6,892 bases of DNA from Candidatus Eiseniibacteriota bacterium (GTDB lineage Bacteria; Eisenbacteria; RBG-16-71-46; JABDJR01): the NCBI GenBank assembly GCA_013003415.1, contig JABDJR010000484.1, forward strand, positions 1 through 6,892, written 5' to 3'. This document shows, in pieces, positions 1-4,541 of the stretch. The translations under genes were made by a program, and so were the position numbers. Within the stretch, counting starts at the first letter, position 1. Every line of letters starts with the position of its first letter. Below the pieces are notes generated by a model. That model was given only the letters and a program-made list of their open reading frames with translations, was not told the origin of the DNA and did no database searches.

Positions 1-1
1 C

Positions 2-394
2 ATTAAGGGGGTCGTCACCGCCGAAGATGCTTTGCTATGCGTCGAACATGGAGCCGACGGGGTCGTGGTTTCAAATCATGGGGGTCGATAGCTCGACGGA
101 GCAGTGGCCACCCTCACCGCACTTCCCGAGGTTGCCGAGGCCATTGCCGGACGCATGCCCGTCCTTTTCGATGGCGGCATTCGTCGCGGGACCGAGGTTT
201 TTAAGGCGCTTGCTTTGGGGGCAGACGCCGTCTGTATTGGAAGAGCTTTTTGCTATGGGCTCGCGGCCTTCGGAGAAGAGGGTGTGGTGAAAGCTCTGGA
301 GATTCTGAATCGAGAACTCCACGATGTCATGCAACTAGCGGGGACGCCCAACTTAAAGGCTATTGGCGCCGCCAACGTGCGCCGACGACCCTAG
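2..394 (+). pseudogene. FMN-dependent alpha-hydroxy-acid dehydrogenase, C-terminal part, interrupted by an amber stop
   Basis: This is the C-terminal part (about 130 codons; the start lies left of the window) of the lactate/glycolate oxidase family. These flavoenzymes oxidise 2-hydroxy acids to 2-oxo acids. Numbering codons from base 2, I see the active-site Lys2 in IKGVV, the catalytic base His26 and substrate-binding Arg29 in SNHGGR, the FMN-phosphate loop DGGIRRGT (57-64), then ALALGADAVCIGRA and a normal C-terminus (LAGTPNLKAIGAANV). Codon 30 is TAG where the family has Gln (SNHGGRQLDG), and reading continues in the same frame with LDGAVATL, so no indel is involved. One C-to-T change from CAG would explain it. 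Other genes here end in TAG, so general recoding is unlikely. It may be a recent pseudogene, a sequencing error or a suppressed amber. Family assignment is strong; substrate is unknown. DinB follows after 29 bases. Confidence 0.85.
89..91 (+). other. In-frame TAG replacing the conserved Gln of SNHGGRQLD
   Basis: The codons read TCA AAT CAT GGG GGT CGA TAG CTC GAC GGA. In spinach glycolate oxidase and relatives, the residue after the active-site Arg is Gln. The frame is intact on both sides, so this is a single-codon nonsense change. Confidence 0.9.
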
Positions 395-423
395 TCCAAC
401 GAACCGAAGACGAGGACCTTTTC

Positions 424-954
424 ATGTCGATGATTGCTCGCCCGGAAGTTACCGAATACCATCAGGCCTATCAGCCCTACGTTGAAGCCATACCAACCGA
501 CAATCTGCTTGAGGCTCTCGAATCCCAGCTCGTGACCCTGGGAGAGTGGCTGCAAAAACAACCCGCCTCCGTGTGGGACCATCGATACGAAGAGGGGAAG
601 TGGTCGGTCAAAGAAGTGCTTGCCCACATTCTGGATACAGAGTGGGTGTTTACCTACCGTGCATTAAGATTTGCCCGGGGCTTGAAAGAACCTCTTCCCG
701 GAGTCGATCAAGACGAACTCATTGCCGGGGGGAACTTCGACCAGCGTCCCCCCGCGAGCTTGCTCGAAGAGTTCGGCCATTTGCGCCGCGCCAGTCTAGT
801 GATGTTCAAGAGCCTGACCCCAGAGGCGTTGCTCCGCGAAGGCACCGCGTCAGATTGCCAATTCACATCACGGGCTTTGGTGGCGATTATTGCCGGTCAT
901 GCCTGGCATCATCGAAACGTGTTGGTAGAACGCTACGGATTACAAAACGCTTAG
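424..954 (+). CDS. DinB-superfamily (DinB_2-like) putative metal-dependent protein
   Basis: This 176-residue protein fits the DinB/YfiT-like four-helix-bundle superfamily. Members bind a divalent metal through His residues, and some act as thiol-dependent transferases; the substrate here is unknown. Visible hallmarks are KWSVKEVLAHILDTE (residues 59-73) with likely metal ligand His68, YRALRFARG (78-86), the PGVDQDE segment, and C-terminal GHAWHHRNVLVERY with likely ligands His159 and His163. There is no signal peptide or membrane segment, so it should be cytosolic. The ATG at 424 is preferred because GAGGA (412-416) lies 7 bases upstream and the family-like sequence begins soon after; ATG 430 is possible. 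The open frame runs further upstream, but that part overlaps the dehydrogenase and has no family-like sequence. It lies 29 bases after the dehydrogenase stop and 16 before the next gene, consistent with an operon. Confidence 0.9.
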   Translation: MSMIARPEVTEYHQAYQPYVEAIPTDNLLEALESQLVTLGEWLQKQPASVWDHRYEEGKWSVKEVLAHILDTEWVFTYRALRFARGLKEPLPGVDQDELIAGGNFDQRPPASLLEEFGHLRRASLVMFKSLTPEALLREGTASDCQFTSRALVAIIAGHAWHHRNVLVERYGLQNA

Positions 955-957
955 CTT

Positions 958-962
958 AGAGG
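958..962 (+). promoter_or_regulatory. Ribosome binding site for the YciI-like gene
   Basis: AGAGG lies 8 bases before the ATG at 971. It fixes that start, which also yields a complete signal peptide. Confidence 0.75.
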
Positions 963-970
963 TACCTCAG

Positions 971-1402
971 ATGAAACGAATCGCTGCAGTTCTTGTTCTT
1001 ATTCTCTCTCTCGGTGTGTCGCCAGGTCTCCACGCTCACGAAGAAGCCAAGGACATCAATGCCATGTCTCAGTACGTGGTGGGGCTGATCTACAAAGGCG
1101 ATGCCTGGAAGCCCGGAGATGCGGAGGGTATCCAGGAGCTACAAATGGCACACCTAGCCAATATTGGGCGTTTGGCCGAAGAAGGGCTCTTGGCGCTGGC
1201 CGGCCCCTTTGCCGACGATGGAGATCTCCGGGGTCTATTCTTCTTCAACGTGAAAACGGTCGAAGAGGCGCAGAAGCTTGTCGATAGCGATCCTGCGGTG
1301 ATGGCCGGGCAACTCCGCGTAGAGCTGCACCCCTGGTGGGGCACTGCTCTACTCGCCACCTTCTACAACGATGCGGTGGAAAGAGCGAAGCAAGAACCAT
1401 GA
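971..1402 (+). CDS. YciI-like (YCII-related) protein with an N-terminal signal peptide
   Basis: This 143-residue protein opens with a signal peptide: Lys-Arg, a hydrophobic run at about residues 4-16, and a likely cleavage site after LHA (20-22). Export to the periplasm or cell surface is predicted. The rest matches the YCII-related ferredoxin-like fold: YVVGLIYKGDAW near 35-46, HLANIGRLAEEGLLALAGPF (61-80) with the conserved His61, DDGDLRGLFFF (82-92), SDPAVMAGQLRVELHPWWG (106-124). Most YciI relatives are small cytosolic proteins of about 100 residues. The family includes a few enzymes acting on chlorinated or dihydroxy aromatic rings and many of unknown role, so no reaction is assigned. 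Its stop overlaps the next start (ATGA at 1399-1402), implying translational coupling. Fold confidence is high, function unknown. Confidence 0.87.
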   Translation: MKRIAAVLVLILSLGVSPGLHAHEEAKDINAMSQYVVGLIYKGDAWKPGDAEGIQELQMAHLANIGRLAEEGLLALAGPFADDGDLRGLFFFNVKTVEEAQKLVDSDPAVMAGQLRVELHPWWGTALLATFYNDAVERAKQEP

Positions 1403-1638
1403 GAGCGAAACTCTCCGAGGAGCGTCGGGCGGATCTGCTAAAAGAGTTTCAAGCGTTCTTCAAGGAAACCTACGACGAAGAGATGACGGCGTTTCGAGCC
1501 GAGCGGATTCTGGAGTTCTTTATGAAAGAGCTTGGCCCCACCGTGTATAACCAAGGTATTCAAGATGCACGCGTGTTCATGGCGCACAAACTTGAAGATC
1601 TCGATGCCGAGTTCTACGAGCCGGAGCCCGAACGTTGA
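1399..1638 (+). CDS. DUF2164 family protein
   Basis: This small, charged 79-residue protein matches the DUF2164 family: KLSEERRADLLKEFQAFF at the start, a central ERILEFFMKELGPTVYNQ with the characteristic G-P-x-x-Y-N-Q (46-52), then GIQDARVFMAHKLEDLDAEFY. It should be mostly helical and cytosolic. The biochemical role of DUF2164 is not known to me. The start is the ATG inside the ATGA overlap with the YciI-like gene. An open frame extends upstream to 1336, but that stretch overlaps the previous gene and is not part of the family. Only a poor Shine-Dalgarno is visible, so translation probably depends on ribosomes finishing the upstream gene. Its own stop overlaps the TTG start of gabD. Confidence 0.9.
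   Translation: MRAKLSEERRADLLKEFQAFFKETYDEEMTAFRAERILEFFMKELGPTVYNQGIQDARVFMAHKLEDLDAEFYEPEPER
1623..1626 (+). promoter_or_regulatory. Shine-Dalgarno supporting the TTG start of gabD
   Basis: GGAG sits 8 bases before TTG 1635. The next in-frame Met is residue 72, too late for this family, so this site and the TTGA overlap decide the start. Confidence 0.6.
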
Positions 1639-3092
1639 GCCCCTACCGAGCCCTGCTCAAAACGAAAGCCTATCTAGGCGGCAAGTGGGTCGAAGCAGCG
1701 TCTGGAGACCACTTCCCGGTTGTTGATCCCGCCCGGCAAGCCACTGTGGCGGAAGTCGCCAATTGTGGCGCTGTCGATGCGGAGCGTGCGGTAGAAGCCG
1801 GGCAAGCCGCCTTCCAAACATGGAGTCGCACCACCGCAGAGCACCGGGCCATGGTGTTGCAACAGTGGCACGATCGCCTTCTCGAACATCAAGATTCTCT
1901 TGCTGCTTTGATTACCTTGGAAATGGGGAAACCTTTAGCGGAGGCGCGGGGCGAAGTGGCCTATGCTGCCTCGTTCTTGAGGTGGTTTGCCGAGGAGGCT
2001 CGCCGAGTCTACGGCGAAATCATTCCCGCAAGCTCCAATGACAAACGGTTGTTTGTTCTAAAGCAACCGGTAGGGGTGACCGCCGCCATTACACCATGGA
2101 ACTTTCCCGTGGCCATGATTGCTCGGAAAGTCGCACCGGCTCTGGCTGCCGGGTGTTCCATGATCGTGAAGCCGGCCGAGGATACCCCGCTGTCTGCCCT
2201 GGCTATGGCGCACCTCTTCGAGGGACTCGATGCTCCCGCGGGGGTGTTCAATGTGGTGCCCACCCAAGATCCGAAAGAGGTGGGGAAGGTTCTTACAACC
2301 CATTCTGCGATTCGGAAAATCTCGTTCACGGGTTCCACCGCCACCGGCAAGAAGCTGATGAAACAGGCGTCAGACAGCGTCAAACGCGTTTCTCTGGAGC
2401 TCGGCGGGAACGCGCCCTTTATCGTGTTTGCCGATGCCGACATGAAGGCGGCGGCCGAGGGGGCGATGGTCAGCAAGTACAGGAACGGTGGCCAAACCTG
2501 TGTGTGCACCAATCGCATCTTTCTAGAGTCGGGAAGCGAGCAAGCCTTCCTCGATGAGTTTCTCCCCCTAGTGAAACAACTCAAGGTGGGACCCGGCATG
2601 GAGGAGGGGAACCAGGTGGGTCCCCTCATTAACGAAGACGCGTGCAAGAAAGTGGAGACTCTGGTGGGCGATGCCGTTCGTCAGGGAGCTGAGGTTGTGC
2701 ATGGTGGGGGGCGACACGAACTTGGGGGAACCTACTTTCAACCTTCGGTGCTCCGCAATGCAAATCCGTCCATGCGGATTTCTCAAGAAGAAATCTTCGG
2801 CCCTGTTTCTGTGCTTTCAACCTTCAAGAGCGAAGGCGAAGTCATTCAGCTGGCAAACGACACGCCTTATGGGCTGGCCGCCTACTTTTACTCTCGAGAC
2901 ACAGCCCGAGTTTGGCGGGTGGCGGAACAGCTGGAATACGGCATGGTGGGGGTGAATACGGGTTTGGTTTCCACGGCTCAGGCGCCTTTCGGCGGTGTGA
3001 AAGAATCGGGAATTGGTCGGGAAGGCTCGCATCATGGCATTGACGAGTATCTCGAAATCAAATACGTGTGCCTGGGCGGGCTCGAACCATGA
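1635..3092 (+). CDS. gabD: Succinate-semialdehyde dehydrogenase, NAD(P)-dependent
   Basis: This full-length 485-residue aldehyde dehydrogenase is closely similar to E. coli GabD from memory. It oxidises succinic semialdehyde to succinate in the cytosol, the last step of the GABA shunt. Features in order: YLGGKWVEA near the N-terminus; ITPWNFP (152-158) with oxyanion Asn156; cofactor Lys179 in MIVKPAEDTPLSA; FTGST (231-235); general base Glu255 in LELGGNAPF; catalytic Cys289 in GQTCVC, followed by Cys291; Glu386 in EEIFGP; and the GabD-like ending NTGLVSTAQAPFGGVKESGIGREGS. The Cys-x-Cys pair matches human SSADH, where the two cysteines form a redox switch. It begins at TTG 1635, overlapping the DUF2164 stop, and ends in an ATGA overlap with the methyltransferase. 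No aminotransferase partner is in view, so the aldehyde source is unknown; a related semialdehyde is possible. Confidence 0.92.
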   Translation: MSPYRALLKTKAYLGGKWVEAASGDHFPVVDPARQATVAEVANCGAVDAERAVEAGQAAFQTWSRTTAEHRAMVLQQWHDRLLEHQDSLAALITLEMGKPLAEARGEVAYAASFLRWFAEEARRVYGEIIPASSNDKRLFVLKQPVGVTAAITPWNFPVAMIARKVAPALAAGCSMIVKPAEDTPLSALAMAHLFEGLDAPAGVFNVVPTQDPKEVGKVLTTHSAIRKISFTGSTATGKKLMKQASDSVKRVSLELGGNAPFIVFADADMKAAAEGAMVSKYRNGGQTCVCTNRIFLESGSEQAFLDEFLPLVKQLKVGPGMEEGNQVGPLINEDACKKVETLVGDAVRQGAEVVHGGGRHELGGTYFQPSVLRNANPSMRISQEEIFGPVSVLSTFKSEGEVIQLANDTPYGLAAYFYSRDTARVWRVAEQLEYGMVGVNTGLVSTAQAPFGGVKESGIGREGSHHGIDEYLEIKYVCLGGLEP

Positions 3093-3811
3093 CCTCACCC
3101 TACGACGCTCTCGCTCCTTACTACGATGAGGTGGTTCGGGGGAGGCGCGACGATGCCAAAGTGCTTCGTCAGGTTCTGAAGAAGTATCGTTGCCGGCCCA
3201 AAACCGTTCTTGATCTAGCTTGTGGATCGGGGAAGCTCACCAAGGAGTTCAAGAACGCCAAAGTGACGGGAATCGATCTCTCTCCCGGCATGTTGACCTT
3301 GGCGCGGGAGCAGCTCCCAGAGGCGACGCTGCTCCAGGCGGACATGCGGTCCCTGCGTCTGCCGGGTCGGTTTGATGCTGCTTGGTGTATGTATGACTCC
3401 ATGAATCATCTGGCCAACTTTCGCGATTGGACACGCACCATGCAAACCGCCCATCGCCATCTCAACCCGGGCGGGGTGTTTGTGTTTGACGTCAACACGG
3501 TGACAAAACTGGAAGCCATGGTCGCCGACTCTCCCTTCATGCACCACTTCAAGAAGGGCATGCTAGTCACCGAGGTGTCGAAGCAAAAGAGCCGCTACCT
3601 ATGGCAGCTGAATATCTTCGAGCGTCAGAAGGACGATCTGTACCGACTCCAAGAAGCGGAAATCCCCGAAACCGCCTATGAAACCGAACGTATCCTTGAA
3701 GTGATGGAGCGGACTTTCGAAGATGTCACCATTCTCGACCCGGTGAGGAAGCGTCCCAGTAAGCACTCCTTGCGACTCTACTTTGCCGGCCGCAGAGCGA
3801 AGATGAAGTAG
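3089..3811 (+). CDS. Class I SAM-dependent methyltransferase
   Basis: This 240-residue protein has the Rossmann-type SAM-binding core: PYDALAPYYDEV at the N-terminus, motif I VLDLACGSGKL (40-50), the acidic ribose-binding loop GIDLSPGML (61-69), adenine-contact region QADMRSL (83-89), the MYDSMNHL segment (101-108) typical of the Methyltransf_25/TylM1-like group, and post-motif LNPGGVFVFDVNT (125-137). The C-terminal half adds a beta-rich extension with YETERI and ends in SLRLYFAGRRAK. It should be a soluble small-molecule or sugar methyltransferase; the acceptor cannot be read from sequence. The ATG at 3089 lies within the ATGA overlap with gabD and starts exactly where the family N-terminus does. 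It is the last gene of the first operon; the next gene has its own promoter. Family sure, substrate unknown. Confidence 0.9.
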   Translation: MTSPYDALAPYYDEVVRGRRDDAKVLRQVLKKYRCRPKTVLDLACGSGKLTKEFKNAKVTGIDLSPGMLTLAREQLPEATLLQADMRSLRLPGRFDAAWCMYDSMNHLANFRDWTRTMQTAHRHLNPGGVFVFDVNTVTKLEAMVADSPFMHHFKKGMLVTEVSKQKSRYLWQLNIFERQKDDLYRLQEAEIPETAYETERILEVMERTFEDVTILDPVRKRPSKHSLRLYFAGRRAKMK

Positions 3812-3848
3812 ATCCCATGAAGCCAGGCAGAGGGCTCGTTAGGAAATT

Positions 3849-3857
3849 TGCTATAAT
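3849..3857 (+). promoter_or_regulatory. Extended -10 promoter for the second gene cluster
   Basis: TGCTATAAT combines an extended -10 TG with a perfect TATAAT (3852-3857) inside a locally AT-rich stretch (AAATTTGCTATAATAAAAA), in the only sizeable gap between + strand genes. Transcription would begin near 3863-3866, about 70 bases before the small membrane-protein gene. No good -35 is visible (3829-3834 is AGAGGG), which extended -10 promoters tolerate. Inference from sequence only. Confidence 0.6.
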
Positions 3858-3863
3858 AAAAAG

Positions 3864-3935
3864 ATAGGCTCCGTTGCCAAGGCGATCCAAACTGGGTCGA
3901 AAAGGCCTATGTCCCAATGAGGAGGATGCCCTCAT
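3864..3935 (+). promoter_or_regulatory. Structured 5' leader with a start-codon hairpin
   Basis: The predicted leader can fold into an outer stem ATAGGC (3864-3869) with GCCTAT (3905-3910). Inside it is a 6-bp hairpin, CGATCC (3883-3888) with GGGTCG (3894-3899), loop AAACT. Separately, ATGAGG (3917-3922) pairs with CCTCAT (3930-3935), placing AGGA of the Shine-Dalgarno in the loop and the first two bases of the ATG in the stem. This could limit initiation of the small gene. I do not recognise a known riboswitch class. Confidence 0.4.
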
Positions 3936-4104
3936 GAGTAGCAATCCGTCTGAGTTTCACTGGCTATGGTCGTTTCTGATCCCCGGGAGCGTGCTCATTC
4001 CGGCCATGATTTACCACTGGTTGGAAGTGTGTGCACAGAAGCTGCTAAACGACGACGAAGACAGTCACCCCTTCGATATTGGCAATTTCCCAGACCTTGG
4101 ATAG
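3934..4104 (+). CDS. Small single-pass membrane protein, unknown function
   Basis: This 56-residue protein has a polar start (MSSNPSEF), one likely membrane segment at about residues 9-31 rich in Trp, Leu, Ile and Pro (WLWSFLIPGSVLIPAMIYHW), then an amphipathic stretch and an acidic tail (LNDDEDSHPFDIGNF). I do not recognise the family. The ATG at 3934 is chosen because GGAGGA (3921-3926) is placed 7 bases upstream; the frame is open further back to a TTG at 3874, but that would start inside the leader. It is the first gene after the promoter and lies 21 bases before the NTF2-like gene. The membrane segment and strong ribosome site argue that it is real, but no homology supports it. Confidence 0.65.
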   Translation: MSSNPSEFHWLWSFLIPGSVLIPAMIYHWLEVCAQKLLNDDEDSHPFDIGNFPDLG

Positions 4105-4107
4105 GAT

Positions 4108-4124
4108 GGCCCCCGGGAGGGGCC
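4108..4124 (+). promoter_or_regulatory. GC hairpin enclosing the Shine-Dalgarno of the NTF2-like gene
   Basis: GGCCCC (4108-4113) is a perfect complement of GGGGCC (4119-4124), with the 5-base loop CGGGA. The Shine-Dalgarno GGAGG (4116-4120) lies half in the loop and half in the stem, 5 bases before ATG 4126. The upstream stop is only 3 bases before the hairpin, so a ribosome terminating there would open it. This suggests translational coupling. Confidence 0.5.
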
Positions 4125-4125
4125 A

Positions 4126-4539
4126 ATGAGTCACAAATCTGCAGAGCACGAAGCGGTCTGGAAAACGGTTCAGAGTATTAATGAAGCTTGGGTTATGGGG
4201 CAGTTGCAAAAACTCTCCGAGTATTTCCGCCCAAACATGGTCATGGTATTACCCGACTTCGAGGGACGCGCGGAAGGCGCAGAAGCCATCATCAACACCT
4301 ACAAACAGTTCTGTGACAACGCCACCGTGTATCACTTCATGGAAGGCGAGAACCCTCACATAGACATCGATGGCAATACGGCCATGGTGTGCTATTCCTA
4401 CGAAGTGAAGTACGGACTAGGCACTACGATCTTCGAAGGCGAGGGTCAAGAGATCTGGGCCCTCGTGAAAGATGACGGTCGCTGGCAGGCAACCTGGCGC
4501 ATGATGACCGATATCGAAGAACGAGAAGCCAGCGAGTAG
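4126..4539 (+). CDS. NTF2-like/SnoaL-like (DUF4440-type) protein
   Basis: This 137-residue protein has the layout of the NTF2-like cone-fold superfamily. An N-terminal helix (HEAVWKTVQSINEAWVMGQ) leads to LSEYFRPNMVMVLPDFEGRAEGAEAI (30-55), the typical 'amount of effort / pathogen of interest' region of SnoaL/DUF4440 proteins. Strands follow in IDIDGNTAMVCYSYEV (79-94), EGEGQEIWALVKDDGRW (104-120) and a closing ATWRMM. No signal peptide is seen, so it is probably cytosolic. Members range from isomerases and ketosteroid-type enzymes to binding proteins, so function cannot be assigned. The start has a strong GGAGG site held in a GC hairpin. Its stop is two bases before the GTG of the secreted ASH protein, implying co-translation. 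Confidence 0.82.
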   Translation: MSHKSAEHEAVWKTVQSINEAWVMGQLQKLSEYFRPNMVMVLPDFEGRAEGAEAIINTYKQFCDNATVYHFMEGENPHIDIDGNTAMVCYSYEVKYGLGTTIFEGEGQEIWALVKDDGRWQATWRMMTDIEEREASE

Positions 4540-4541
4540 TT

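Noticed and set aside
365..383. GGCGC/GCGCC hairpin at the end of the dehydrogenase gene
   Set aside because: It is a short GC stem with a 9-base loop and no T-tract, inside conserved coding sequence (IGAANVRR).
104..394. A separate 96-residue gene starting at GTG 104
   Set aside because: The sequence is plainly the C-terminal half of the alpha-hydroxy-acid dehydrogenase continuing after the amber codon. There is no ribosome site or domain start at 104.
250..423. An N-terminal extension of the DinB protein from an ATG at 250
   Set aside because: The added 58 residues overlap the dehydrogenase reading frame, are Arg-rich shadow sequence and lie upstream of a good ribosome site for ATG 424.
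2009..2647. A 212-codon open frame on the minus strand
   Set aside because: It lies wholly antisense to gabD, whose catalytic motifs are intact, and its translation (Arg/Ser/Pro-rich) matches no family I know. It is a shadow of the coding strand.
3821..3850. An intrinsic terminator after the methyltransferase gene
   Set aside because: The only pairing (AGCC with GGCT, 8-base loop) is 4 bp and is not followed directly by a T-run.
3864..3915. A c-di-GMP-I (GEMM) type riboswitch in the leader
   Set aside because: GGCGATCC-AAACT-GGGTCGAAAAGGCC vaguely recalls the first half of that class, but the conserved GCAAAGCC core and the second stem are missing. No other class fits by eye.
3874..3933. 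A 76-residue version of the small membrane protein starting at TTG 3874
   Set aside because: The start would fall inside the predicted leader hairpins with no Shine-Dalgarno, whereas GGAGGA sits 7 bases before ATG 3934.
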